NCBI GenBank assembly: GCA_019454045.1
Contig: SKCR01033660.1
Span: 248,001 to 312,000 of the forward strand
Direction of reading: 5' to 3'
DNA length: 64,000 bases
Origin: Zanthoxylum bungeanum
Taxonomy: Eukaryota; Streptophyta; Magnoliopsida; Sapindales; Rutaceae
Shown: one piece after another, positions 32,415-44,379 of the stretch
Numbering within the stretch: position 1 is the first letter of the stretch
Layout: the number at the start of each line of letters is the position of its first letter
The notes under the pieces: generated by a model
The model's input: only the letters and a program-made list of their open reading frames with translations
What the model was told of the DNA's origin: nothing
The model's database searches: none
Program-made: the position numbers and the translations under genes

Positions 32415-32949
32415 TTTATTTCAGAAAATTGATCTCTAGGGTCACCTATACATGTAAGTTTGAGATGTAACCTATACGTTGATTTAAAAGGAAAAGCACT
32501 ATTGCATTTGAAATTGCTAAAAATCTTTTAGTTGTATGCAATCTTTTGTTGTAATAAATATAAAAAAGAGTACTAATTAATGTCATGTTTACAAAGTTGA
32601 GATATAAAAATTTTATTTTAAATAACGTCTCATTAATCATGTGTTACAGTAATAATATTTGATTTGTTATTAATATAATTTCACAACACCAACTAATAAA
32701 TGACGAGCCATATAATTTCGAATATAAATTTTGTATTCCAACTTTTTCAGGTATCATTACTCGATATAAAAATACACCAACGGATAACTATGATTTTTAT
32801 GTAAGAGTACAAGTTCCTAGCAATGTAAGTAGACAAATTATATAGAACTAATTCAGTAGTAAATAAAAAATAGTACAACAATGATCAATTCTTGTGCTTA
32901 AAGATTTTACAACTTTAAGAATAAAGTAATAGCGTCTATTAAATTATAA

Positions 32950-33307
32950 GAGCATTTCCAACAAAGGCTCCCTATATTTATTAGAAAATGACTTCATTTT
33001 TAATTTAGGGAGTCATGCATGTTAAAAGATTTGTTCTAACAATCATTCTACATACCTCTTATCTAATATAAAATATTAATATATTTATTACTATAAATAT
33101 ATTTTAAATTCATTTGACTAATGGAACAATAATATTTAAAAAAAAATCTAATTAATGAGTTGGCAATTTTGGTTTATATGTAGGGAGGATGATAACCAAA
33201 AGTTGATGTAGAATAAAGATATGATGTATTAATTATTGGAAAAAAATCATATCACACTTTCTACATCTAAAGTAGGATATAAATTTTTTGATCCTTTAGA
33301 GATGCTC
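32950..33307. mobile_element. PIF/Harbinger-type (Tourist-like) MITE
   Basis: The left end GAGCATTTCCAACAAAGG pairs with the right end reversed, GAGCATCTCTAAAGGATC. The 3-bp target site TAA lies on both sides (32947-32949 and 33308-33310). Size 358 bp, AT-rich, no ORF. It lies about 535 bases downstream of the subtilase stop. Confidence 0.7.
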
Positions 33308-33562
33308 TAAAAAGTCTCAATTCTCTTTCAATGTAAAACAATGTGATTGTTCAAGAATTTTGTGAAAGATTTAGGAGAAATCTATATATATTATGTGAAT
33401 AAATAAATAAAATCCTTTTTTTTGGGGACAAAAATAGAATGATTATTATTAAAAGAACGAAAACATAAAATAAACTCACAAAAGTGAGACAAAAGTACAA
33501 AGCAAAAAAACAGAGCAAAAAAAAAAAAAAAGAAAAAGAGAAGAACAAAGCACATCCCAGAA

Positions 33563-33767
33563 GATTTATTTATTTTTGTCCCTAAGAGGGGTGTGGCTTG
33601 GTGGTGTAGGGTTCAGAATCTCACATTGAGGTTCTGGGTTCGAATCCAGGGGGTGCACTTCTTGTAAGAGCCTGAGACATCCGGTGGTTTTACCTGCGCC
33701 GCGGCCCAGAATAGGTGGTTTGGTGGCGGGATTTCCATCGTTCCAAAAAAAAAAAAAAAAAAAAAAA
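33563..33767 (+). mobile_element. Full-length SINE with extra 5' sequence
   Basis: Canonical family member: GGTGTGGCTTGGTGGTGTAG (A box), GGTTCGAATCC (B box, about 33638), 'gtgcacttcttgtaagagcc', 'ttttacctgcgccgcggccc', and a 22-base A tail. A perfect duplication gcacatcccagaa flanks it (33550-33562 and 33768-33780). Between the left duplication and the usual SINE start lie about 18 extra bases ('gatttatttatttttgtc'), absent from the copy at 25668. The insertion is in the decayed LINE's 3' part. Confidence 0.88.
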
Positions 33768-33879
33768 GCACATCCCAGAAACAGAATAAGAAAACCAGGG
33801 CTAGACAAACTGAGCCATTTTACATACAAAGATAAAACATAAACAAAAAGTAGTACGAAATAAAAGAGAATAAAACGAG

Positions 33880-35330
33880 GCAAAATTATTCCAATGAAGC
33901 CCAATCCAATAACTGAGCGGGAATGCAAGCCGAATTAAGATCCAATCTCGCCAAATCAACATATTTTAGAGAAAGCCATTTGAAAACCATGAGTAAAGTC
34001 TTCCTGACTATAGCTCTAAAATCAAAAGAAGAGTTTTGAAAGATTCCGTGATTACGCTCGATCCATATATTCCACCGTGTAGCTATGAAGATTTCGTCAA
34101 AAAGATCCTTGAGTTTACTAGCTGTGTGAAAAAAGCTCCAAGACTCTAAGAACTCCTCAGGGCTGTTATGACAAACCCAAGCAAAGTTCCAATTCCCCAA
34201 GATCGCTGACCAAATTTCCCAAGCAAAAAAAGAGAAAAAAAGTGAGAGCTACATTCAGAATAATCAGAGCAGAACACACAAATAAGATTATTGTGTTACA
34301 AGTGAGAGCTACATTCTATTGTTTTCAGTCTATCAAGAAAGAATAACCAGTAAAATTGTTGAAATTTCCTCATTTCACTGGGAATAGGGCTTTCTTTTCA
34401 ATAGAACCCGACCAGAAAAATTTCCTCAAAGTAGCTCCAATCCGTGAAAAGATGAGTCTCGACATTTTAAAGACTGATAAAAAATAAAGCAGAATGGAAG
34501 CAAGTGAAGCTTTCAATAGAGTTAATCTCCCTCCAAAAGAGAGAAATTTATTCTTCCAGTTACAAAGCCTCTTTTCAATTCTATTCACATTTGGAGTCCA
34601 CAAGCTTTTCCTTATAGGATTTCAATGGGAAAGCCTATTTATTTAAAGGGAGCACTTGAGCATTTACAATTAAGAATTGTGACCGCAAATTGAGTCTAAG
34701 TGAGATCGCCATCAATACAGACAACCGAACTTTTAAAAAAAATTAACCCTCAGCCCTGAAACCATTTCATAGCATCGTAAGACCATTTTAATATTCAACA
34801 ATGAATCAATGTCCTTGTTGGAGAAAATCAGAGTGTCATCCGCAAACTGAAGGTGAGTAACCTCAAAATTTCCAACTTGGATGTCTGATAAAAGATTAGA
34901 ATCCCTCGCTTTTGAGATAAGTATGTTAAGACTTTTCGCAGCTATCAAGAAAAGATCAAGAGAAAGTGGATCGCCTTGTCGGAGACCCATACCCATAGAG
35001 AATTGAGGGATGGGGGAACCATTAATCAGCATTAAATCTTAGCTGTAGATAAGCATTCTCTGATCCATAATCTCCATCTAGAACCAAATCCCATTTTGCC
35101 AAGAGAGATGTCGATGAAACCCCATGAAACAAAATCAAAGGCTTTTTCAAAATCAAGCTTAAGCATAATGTCCTTGCTATTTTGTTTTTTCACTCAGTCA
35201 ACCACTACATTTGCTATTAGCACCCCATCAAGAATTTGCCTCCATTTCAAAAGGGTTTATTGAACCGGACTAATTATACTCCCCAATACCCTTTTAATTC
35301 TGTTTGCTAACGGCTTGGCGACGATCTTAT
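33880..35330 (-). mobile_element. 5'-truncated, decayed LINE (L1-type reverse transcriptase)
   Basis: On the - strand, from high to low coordinates: a segment resembling QILDGVLIANVVVD and KLDFEKAFDFVSWGF (about 35250-35110), reverse transcriptase with GLRQGDPLS and the catalytic FADD box in LQFADDTLIFSN (35032-34733), the LCNWKNKFLSFGGRLTLLKA block (34603-34370), and a C-terminal zf-RVT/RNase-H-like tail with RWNIWIERNHGIF (34200-33886). Frames are broken by stops and shifts. The endonuclease half is missing, as is usual for 5'-truncated LINE insertions. The A-tail end may be the T run at about 33416. Confidence 0.8.
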
Positions 35331-35339
35331 AGAGGCTAT

Positions 35340-35610
35340 TTTAAGATGAAAGATTCTAAAATGGGCTACTTTCTTATGAGACATGGAATATCCACCCCTA
35401 TAAGGAGATGTACCGTAAGACTCCTAAAGAAATCAAGAGCGTGAATAATATTCCTTATGTTTCGGTTATAAGATTTATCATACATACATACATACTTTGT
35501 ACATGGTCTGATATTTCTTATGTTCTAAGTGTTATGAGTGGATATCAGACAGATCATGATGAGTGTCACTGTAGGTTCGTCAAGATTATCCTTAAATACT
35601 TGAAATGACT
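35340..35610 (+). mobile_element. Copia RNase H fragment
   Basis: Two frames on the + strand give a decayed version of the Copia RT/RNase H junction: SKMGYFLMRHGIS, then after a shift TPKEIKSVNNIPYVSVIRF, TWSDISYVLSVMSGYQ and FVKIILKYLK. These match the familiar order ending in 'ILKYLRRT'. Only about 270 bases survive, with no LTR seen. Confidence 0.7.
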
Positions 35611-35631
35611 AATGATGTATTCTTAATATAG

Positions 35632-35789
35632 TCCTCAAGGGGCGCAGACCAGCGGTTTGAGCTTGGGACCTTATCTTCAAGGTCCCAGGTTCAAACCATG
35701 TGTAGCACCCTTGTAAGAGTCTGAGACAGCACCGATTTACCCACGTATCAATTGAATGACGTGAGATTTTCCGGTATTCCAAAAAAAAA
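35632..35789 (+). mobile_element. SINE, third variant, with perfect target duplication
   Basis: A 158-bp element starting 'tcctcaaggggcgcagacca', with a B box CAGGTTCAAACC (about 35687), 'cacccttgtaagagtctgag' and a short A tail. The 17-bp repeat atgtattcttaatatag flanks it exactly (35615-35631 and 35790-35806). It shares the TTGTAAGAGTCTG block with the main SINE family but differs elsewhere, so it is a subfamily. The target was the end of the Copia fragment. Confidence 0.85.
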
Positions 35790-36159
35790 ATGTATTCTTA
35801 ATATAGGGAGAGTATTCACAAACTTGTACGATGTGTACAATATTATTTATTATTACCCGCAATCAAAAACTTGTAATCAATAACAAAAAAAAGCCGTGTC
35901 GACTATTACTTGTTACAATGTTGTAGGGCTCTAAATCTTAAAACATAAATTAGTATGAGAAAAAAAACCTATATGATATGTTGATACACACTTGAAATTA
36001 GTTTACCAGTTCGAATTCCACCTTATATGCCAATCTGAATGTTTAAGAGGGTTTTCTTCTAAGGAAATGAAACCTGGATCGTACTACGTGCATTTCGTCC
36101 AATTATCAGGGGGTTCCCTGATATTTTACCCGTGCGTAATACGTTTATCCGATAGGCGA

Positions 36160-36460
36160 ATGCCACGTGGGAGTACAGTCAGCATTTATCTCGTGTTGTG
36201 AGAGAACTGAGAAGAAAGAAGCTTTACTCAAGTCTCTTCTCGTGTAAAGACCAGTTGGATATCATCATACACGTGTTGCAACATCACCCGCCCACAACAG
36301 ACGCCGAAAAGTAACAGTGACCGTTGGATCCCGCTGACGTCCTCTTATAAATTGAATCGAGCAATTAATATGCAAACTCTCTGACCGACCTTTCTGGCTC
36401 TTCCGTCTGATCGCAGAGCGAGGGAGAGAGGGTCTCCTGCTCAGCAGAAGCTATCCGTAC
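36160..36460 (+). promoter_or_regulatory. Promoter and leader of the SSP4-like gene
   Basis: Holds a G-box GCCACGTGGG (about 36161), another CACGTG core in 'acacgtgttgc' (about 36269) and a TATA-like 'cctcttataaattgaa' (about 36342). A GA-rich leader ('gcgagggagagagggtctcc') ends at a donor-like 'tacag/gtatct' at 36460/36461, so a leader intron reaching to an acceptor upstream of the ATG at 37357 (for example 'gtgaacag' near 37294) is likely. ACGT-core G-boxes are bound by bZIP and bHLH factors. Confidence 0.5.
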
Positions 36461-37356
36461 AGGTATCTCAAAATTCTTTGCGAATTTTTTTATTTAAAAT
36501 TTACGAGCTAGTATGTATTTGTAATTTCTTGAATTGTTTGATCATTGAATTTTCTATTTTTTCTATTTTTTTTTATTGGAATTATTATTTTTTATTATGA
36601 ATTAAGTTACAGTGATTTGATGTTGCATATTTGACATTTGACATGTGGTTCTCTTTTTCAAGAACCTGTTTTCAATACACTATTTTAACTCGATAAACGA
36701 TTTAGTATGCAGTTATCTATTTAGATAATCAAACCTCTAATAGTTGTATTTTGCTGAAATTTATGCATTAAGTGGTGGACTTTCAAGTCAAGTGCTAATT
36801 GTGGGATTTCAGATCTTTAAGATTAGATTATCTTACAATTATCCTGTAATTCTTTTTGTTTCAATGTACTGTTAGGGTAGTTTATATGAAACAACACTCA
36901 TATGTTTGATGTTCATTTCTTTTTCCTACCTGAAAAGAAAAGAAATAATAGGAACTGGACTGCAATCTATGATGTGATTTCTTGATGCCAGGGTCCAGCA
37001 TATGCATACTTGTTTCTTCGATAATAATGGAATTCCAAGACATTCTTGGCAGATGTGAGTTTGAATGGCATGTAAAAGGAAAAAGGTTTAATTGTTTGGT
37101 ATATTAGAGAACTTTATGCTGTAGATGTTTAGAGTTTCCTTCCATTCATGCTGAATCGCCAATATATAATTTATTCCCTTTGTTATTATGTGTTTTAAGT
37201 ATTCTTAAATGTTTTATTTTTACATTTAGTGCCTTATGAATATTTAAAAATGTTTGACTCATGTGCTTTGCTCCTTTGATTTTAATGTGAACAGGAACTA
37301 TCTTTGGCCTTGTGTTTTAAACTGAATTTGAATAATTCTTCAAAAGTCCAGATCCA

Positions 37357-40300
37357 ATGCCAGCCCTTAAAATGAAAGCTAAAGCAAGTACAACTTGCAT
37401 AAAGGAAGTAAGTTGTCTCCATGTTACTCAGAAGTCAAGGAAGATATCCAAGGATTCAAGTTCCCTTGTGCGGTTGTGTTCTGGAACAGCAGAATTGGGT
37501 GCACCATTTCAAGATTGCAATAGTGGTATGCTTAAAAACCTGATATATGCCACTGCAGTAATTAGTATTAGATAAGAATCATATTGCAACCTCACTGAGG
37601 TTAGTCTGTATTAGTTTCAAGTGAAATCTCTGATTATTTGATTTAATGTGCTTCATACAGGTTCTAGCAAAGATGAATTATCTGCAACAAAAAATGGAAG
37701 TAATGAAGCCAGTGACTGTAAAATATGTCATGATGGAGAATATCCTGCATTTCAAAAATGGTTTTCTGCTGAAGATCCTATAACTGTTAACAAAATGGTA
37801 AGGACCGTATTGTTATCATGGACATCTGTATGTACATGCACTTGCCCTGTCGCCCACTACAAAATTTTGATAATTGTTGCCATACATTTTCTCTCTCAAT
37901 ATTTTGTACTTGTTCATTCAAACAAACAATATTTTTAGCTGATTGAATAATAAATAGTCAAGTATGGGATTCTAGCAGTGCATGATGAAAGCCCTATAGA
38001 ATTGTTAATATTGATTTAGACAACAACCTCGGACATTTTGGTTCCCTTTAATAAAAGTTCAAAACTTTGGGAATGTAAGATGTACAGAAATTAAGTTGAG
38101 GGAAAGTGTTACCCTTACTATGGAGACGCTTTTGATAAAAACATATTTTCTTGCTTAATTTTTTTATGTCATATTTTGGTTTCTTTTGTTATACAATAGT
38201 CACTATGCTAGTGATTTTATGCTGAAACTTCAATGTTACATTTGCAAATTGTGCTAATGCAAGAATCATAAAATGTGTATAAATGACCACATATTTCCTT
38301 GCTCAATTTTTTTTTTCAATTTGATAATTAGCTCCATTGATTGCATTGTTGACCTACCAGAGATGAATGATCTTGGCCAGTAGTGTCAACCCTAATCCTG
38401 GTAGATGCCACACTCCATTCTGATGAGATTGCTAGGTTGTCAGTGAAATACTTGGCATCGGAAATTACTACAGTAATTTTTTTTTTTTTTTTTTGAGTTG
38501 AAAACTTATCCATTAATCAATTTGTTCATTTAAAGGTTAGATCCATCTTATTGATCTAGTCAGTTAAAGTAGTTATGACTGTAGTTCAATTATTTAATTC
38601 TGTTCAAATGGTTTCTTTGGCAGGATGCTCTACCTCCTGCATGTCCCACAAATTTTGATGCAATATGTTCTCCTGTCATGGATGACTATGGCATTTATTT
38701 CGAATCAATTGCTCGAGAAAATGATGGTACCATTTAGAATTATGTTAATTAACTACAATAGTCTTTTCATGGCTTTTCATTTAGGATGGTGGTGGTTTCA
38801 TCTGATTAAGAGAGTTTCATGAACTTCATTTTATTCTTCATTCTAATACCAAAAAAAAAAAGAGCTTGCTGTTATAGTTTGTTATAATTACTACAACTGA
38901 AAAACTTTATTTCAACTGAAATGAGATCTCGTGTTTAAATGTAAAGTGACCTTCAATTGAATAAGTTATAAAATTGAATTGTGGGCCTCCTTATAAATAT
39001 CACAGAACAGGATGCACTTGTCATTGATCCTCTCTTTTGGTGGGCTTTCTCTTTTTTGGTTTTTGGTTGATAAATAAGTTCCATGACATTGTGCTTTCTC
39101 CTGACATCAGGTATGCTTAATTTTATCTCATATTGTGTTAGGGTGTGACGATGGTCCTGTTGTTCCAGATACGAAAGCTGATGACTATGATAATTGGATC
39201 AGTGATTCATCCGGTTGCCAAACCTCTGATGTTCTGGATTACTATATCTCGGACATGAATGTTTCTGTAATCAATGGGATTAGTGGATTTGATGTTATTC
39301 TAAATGACAACCTCTTCACTAAATCAGGTTATGTAGGGCAAAATTTGATGCTTGATATGGCTGAGGAATTTATGAAGTTGCCTGCCCTTGAGGAAAAAGC
39401 AGAGATGGTGGATATGCATTTTGCAGGATCCTGTGAAGAGCTCGCCACAAATTCTGATTATTCACACACTCATCTAATGAGCCATCAGATAAATGCCTAC
39501 AATGAAGAAGCTGATGTTAACTCTCGCAATAATGATTTAGATGAAGTAGATTTTGATCCGCAGTTGTTTATTAGAAATCTTCTCGACCTATCAGACATGG
39601 AACCTGATCTGTTGCCAGCAATTGTGCCCAAGGAAACTAGTGAAAGGAAGCGTGTCACCTTAGTTCTTGATCTGGATGGTAAGTAGATGCTTATTTGATA
39701 TTACATCCCAGTTTTATTCGCATTCTGATTTTGACTTGTGTTATTTTAATATGATTATCTAGTTCAAATTGTTGGAATTTGCTGATATTCTTTCACTGCC
39801 AGGAAATACACTTAATATTTTCTTCTATTACGTTAAGTCAATTGAACCATTTGAGGGAAAGGAACTGTAAGCCCTCACAATGAGTAAAATGGCCCTTATG
39901 GCATGATGGTCTTGTGATGAGTGTTTTATCTTGTGTCATCATCAAATGCAATTGATTGCTAATATATCAGGTTGGTAGCAACTAAGAAATTCGTAACTTC
40001 ATTTGGGTCCTCTCAACTCAAATTTTGTAATATCTTACGCTGCTAGTGAGGAGGATCTTGACTAGTTTATAAAGAAGGTTGCAAAGCCCAATAAAAACCG
40101 TTATGGGCTGTGTGCCCAAAGTGGGCAATATCTATTTGGTTGTTAGGCCCGGGCTGCTGCCATTGGTATCAAAGCCTACTCTGCGACCGGATATGTGGAT
40201 TGATGTATTATCATTCTGTTGTTTCCGTTAACCCTCACTATGAGACAAGGTCCTAAAGGTGGAAGAATATAATATCCACATCGCTTGCGATGAGGATCTT

Positions 40301-41824
40301 GGCTAGTTTATAAGCCTTGGATTCTCCTAATTAAGTAGACGCGTTTTGGGTTGCAAATCCAATAACAAACAGTGATAGGCTGTGTGTCCAAAACGGACAA
40401 TCTCTCTTGGTTGTTTGGCCCGGGATGTTACAACTTTTTTCTCCCGAAAGTGGTATTTCCCTTGTATGTTTTGGCAGCTTGCCAAGGTAATCTCGGTAAG
40501 CTTCTTGTGAATTCTCATTACATTTATTGAAAGAACTCTAAAATCTAAAGTCAATTAGGTTGGAGGTGAGGCCTTATTATCTGGATGTTATTTCAATCTT
40601 AATGGATTTTGGTTCTAATCTGAGAAAGCATTTTAATCTACTTTTTAGCATGTAACAAAATAGCATCCATTGCATTATAAGTTCTTCCGAAGTTTGGTCG
40701 TGTTAACTGAAGAACATTGTGTTCATACTTGGCTGCATTTTTTTGCAGAAACACTTGTCCACTCGACTACGGAACCCTGTGATGATGCAGACTTCACCTT
40801 CCAAGTTTTCTTCAACATGAAAGAGCATACTGTATATGTAAGGCAAAGACCCTTCCTCCAGACATTTTTGGAGAGGGTGGCAGAGATGTTCGAAATCATT
40901 GTTTTTACAGCCAGTGAAAGTGTTTATGCTGAAAAGCTGCTGGATATACTGGATCCTGATAGAAAGCTTATTGCTCGACGTGCATACCGGGAATCGTGCA
41001 TATTTTCTGATGGTAGCTATACCAAAGATCTGACTGTTTTAGGAGTTGACCTGGCAAAAATAGCTATAATTGACAATTCTCCACAGGTATCTGTTTATTC
41101 TTTTTTTTTTTTTGCCATTTATTTGGTTTACATGTTTTATTTAAAGTTTTCCCTCTGTTTTTTACTCCCAAGAAAGACCTATTGTAGTAGATCATATGGT
41201 AAAAAATCAGAGCTAACCTCTCGTTATTAGAAATGACTCTATTGTCGGCCATTGTCGTTATTTGAGGTCACTACCCAACTCTAGTCTTACCTGAACGGCA
41301 ATAGGGAGTGGTATTCAGGATATGGTTTTATACCTTTACCTTTTGCATGAATGAGTCAACCTCAAGGCTTGAACTTAAACAAGTGCCTCATAGGAGTTTT
41401 CCATAGGCGTGGACAATCTATTTTGGTTTTTATTTTTGACTAATTATTTTCACATGGAAACTTGTGGGTTTGTTCTTTGACTTCCGTAAAACTCCAGATG
41501 AAAATTTTCAACCAACAGTACTATTTGAGACTTGTTCATCATTTTCAACTGGGAAAAAATATATATTAGTGAAAATTACAAACTAAGTGGGTGGTCTGAC
41601 CGGAAGCCTGTTACATATTATCTACTGCTAATGATACTGATGTGTAAGTCGCATTTTGATTTCAGGTGTTTCGGTTGCAAGTGGATAATGGTATTCCTAT
41701 CAAGAGTTGGTTTGATGATCCATCAGACCGTGCTCTAATCTCATTAATTCCCTTTTTAGAGACCTTGGCTACTGCCGATGATGTACGTCCCATCATTGGC
41801 AAAAAATTTGGTAGCAAGGTATGA
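37357..41824 (+). CDS. SSP4: SCP1-like RNA polymerase II CTD phosphatase (SSP4-like), about 480 aa
   Basis: Coding exons: 37357-37525, 37661-37797, 38624-38726, 39142-39678, 40749-41086, 41666-41818(-41824). Junctions are GT-AG and in frame for 479 codons. The product is a HAD-fold phosphatase of the FCP1/SCP1 group, which removes phosphate from Ser residues of the RNA polymerase II C-terminal domain. The signature DLDET (about residues 313-317, nucleophile Asp313) lies in LVLDLDETLVHS, its last codons split by the fourth coding-region intron. Further blocks are VRQRPFLQTFLERVAEMFEI, IIVFTASESVYAEKLLD, IIDNSPQ and SWFDDPSDRALISL. The first 310 residues are a long acidic, low-complexity extension, as in plant SSP4/SSP5. 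The end is uncertain: AAG/GTATGA can be read through (V, stop) or spliced to a short last exon (for example at 42333, adding ASNSH). Confidence 0.88.
40026..40432 (+). mobile_element. TRIM (miniature LTR element) in an SSP4-like intron
   Basis: Two short related direct repeats, about 40026-40162 and 40269-40432, share 'gaggatcttg(a/g)ctagttt', 'tgggctgtgtg(c/t)ccaaa' or close forms, and 'ttggcccggg' near their ends. They start TGTAATATC and end ATGTTACA. TGGTATCAAAGCC (40164-40176) right after the left repeat matches the initiator-tRNA-Met primer site, and a purine-rich stretch 'ctaaaggtggaagaat' precedes the right repeat. Flanking bases aattt/acttt may be a decayed 5-bp duplication. There is no coding capacity in 407 bp. 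Confidence 0.72.
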
Positions 41825-42350
41825 TTCATCCCATACTATCCTCACTAATCAGAAAAGTACCATTAGTCCTCTTTCAAGATGAAACCACAAGCTGCAATTT
41901 ACCATTCATGATTAAGTTATTGCCTCTCCCATTTTTTCCTACTCGTTAGGTATACTAAATGTACAATTAGTGGTGTTGATTCAGATAAAATAGTACTCAC
42001 ACATTCTGGTTATTCACATAGAAGTCATCACGAATAACTCCAGTTGCTCCTGCCCAATAGTTTTGTCATAGAATGTACTATTTTTGAAGCATGTATTATG
42101 GACAGTCATATTATTAATCTTTGTATATATACAATTTTATGAGAGTGATATGAAATTGTTTTCCACTTTTCGCTAGTTGCTATAGTTTGTGAAATTCATT
42201 CTGGAATTTTTTTTCTTGGGTATGACTTAAATTGTAAATATTTGTATTTGTCCATTTCATGTGATGATAAAAATGTTTTTTGTTTTTTGTTTTCTTTTTA
42301 AACAATCATGTACTTTGCTCAATTAATTTTAGGCTAGCAATTCACATTGA

Positions 42351-43550
42351 TAGAGCCAGCCTTCACCAATTATAATGTAGAAGGTATCGATTTTCTGTCT
42401 ATAGACTTGTAATCATAGATGGAAAGACAGTGTATCATAAATTGAGATTTTGATAATAAAATTGTTGAGATAATAAAAATTTATGATAATTGGCTATAAG
42501 ATATTTTACTAACTAAATAAATTAATTAGCACTCGCAAAAAAGATTTAAAATTATAGTATAAATAAATACTACACTGATGTGATAGATATTCAGTAACAA
42601 GTAATTGCTATATACTCTTAACAAAAGGATTTATTAAGCTGTTGAATGTTAATGTTGATGTGTGTATATTTTTATTGTTGGAGTCAAACTCCTAAAATAA
42701 TTTTAAAATTAGAAAAAAAAAATCCTTCAATAACTGTAAGTCTCAAAGTGATCACATCACATGGGCCAAATGAATAAGACAAACTGAGGGTGCTGAGATG
42801 CAAAGCAAAAACATCTCCAACTGTGAGTGAGATTTCTGAATTACTGCATATGCATGGCTGCTGCATACAACGTACGACTTGTCGTAGGCTTTTGCAATTT
42901 TCGTCCTATCTTGCCTTGGGCTTGAAGCATGCGACCGTTAACAAATTACATACAACATTTTTGCATTCGGAATTGCTTTTCCTGGCTTACGGTAATACCT
43001 CACATTCGTTGTTATTGTAATATCTCACAACTCTTTAGAATAATTATGAACTTACAAGCGATTCATGTATTTAACTAGTAAGATGCGCATGGTTTTACTA
43101 ATCGTTAGGCGCTAGGTGGCACTTAAACGGACATGTTAGACAGCGTTGGGTAATTTTTATTTTTTATTCATATATATTTTTTATCAATGTTTTAAAATTT
43201 GGGTTCAATTAAGATTAAGGTTAGGATTTGAGAAATTGAGGTCAATTAGGGTTAGATTATGACAATTTATATTAATTAAGGTTAGGGTTTGACAGATTGA
43301 GGTCAACTAGGATTAAGGTGATAAAAATCCACCGATCGTCACATCTTTGCCATTCACGTGCCCAGGCAAGCCGCCGTTTGCCCTAGATATATATTTTTTC
43401 GGAAAGTTGTCTCCCAGCCTATCATTTTCTGACAAATTGAAATGGCCATGCATTGACTAATGCATAGGCAGCCGCTAGACCTTTTTCAGAACACTGAAGG
43501 CACATAATCTCTAAGATGATATTTTACATCTAACTCTTAACCATTATTTT
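42351..43550. other. Intergenic between SSP4-like and AGO4-like genes
   Basis: AT-rich, without a gene. It includes a short internally repeated part (about 43200-43320, 'aattaaggttagg(g/a)tttga' type units) and, at about 43463-43498, a 'taggcagccgctagacc' fragment that is similar to one at about 61419-61455. Both look like relics of an old transposon end. Confidence 0.4.
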
Positions 43551-43828
43551 AGAAATCGAACCGGTAACCTAAAAAGTACAACAGTCAATGAGTCACTGGT
43601 TAGACCAGTTAAATTGTTCTGATTGAACAGACAGAACTGTCTGACGTCATAAATATTTTTAATTAAATATAAAATATAAAAATAATTATTTATTTTTTGG
43701 TTTAAAAAAATAGGATGAAAAATCAGCCAGACCGGTTCATCGATTTTGATTGATTTTGACCGGCTTTTATTTTCTGATTTTGAAGGTTCAATCGGGACCG
43801 GATTCATAACCGATTTTCGATTCTACCT
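43551..43828. mobile_element. Possible TIR element (MITE-like)
   Basis: The left border TTAGAAATCGAACCGG and the right border reversed, GTAGAATCGAAAATCGG, form an imperfect inverted repeat. The interior has 'accggttcatcgattttgat' and similar motifs seen in plant hAT MITEs. No target duplication was resolved, so the limits are approximate. Confidence 0.4.
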
Positions 43829-44379
43829 GTTTGATGAATTAAACAAGTTCAGCAGCAAAGAATCATAACCATGCAATGATTAAGATTTGAATGGCCATGT
43901 CAACTTTTAGTGGCGTTAGTGAATGGCCATATTAAAACATTTGAACTTAAATTTTTTTCACTTAAAATTCAGACATACATTTTGAGTTAGTGATATCGTT
44001 GATATTCAAATATGGATATTGAAAAGTTAAATTAGCTTTGTTAAAATCGTGAGATCAATTATATTTTAAAACATATAGCCTCATATATAGGTAGGTAGCT
44101 AGGTACATGTATTAATTAATGGACTCACCGACCTACATCATTGAATGAAAACACAGAAACAACATTCCTTTATTAGAAGAATTAGAATTAGAATTAGAAT
44201 CAGAAGGCAGGCCTGTCAATGTCATAAGCAACAGTAGATAAATAAAAGTAACCCAGAAGACATAAGGAGAGAAACTCGGAAATAGTGTAAGAAGTGCAAA
44301 TAATGAGAAATTGAAGGATGCCGCCATAAAATCCAAAACTATAATTCGTACGTTTGTTAGTTTGCATTGCACACTATAA

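Noticed and set aside
35992..36201. 69-codon ORF just upstream of the SSP4-like promoter
   Set aside because: It overlaps the G-box region and shows no similarity to any family I know.
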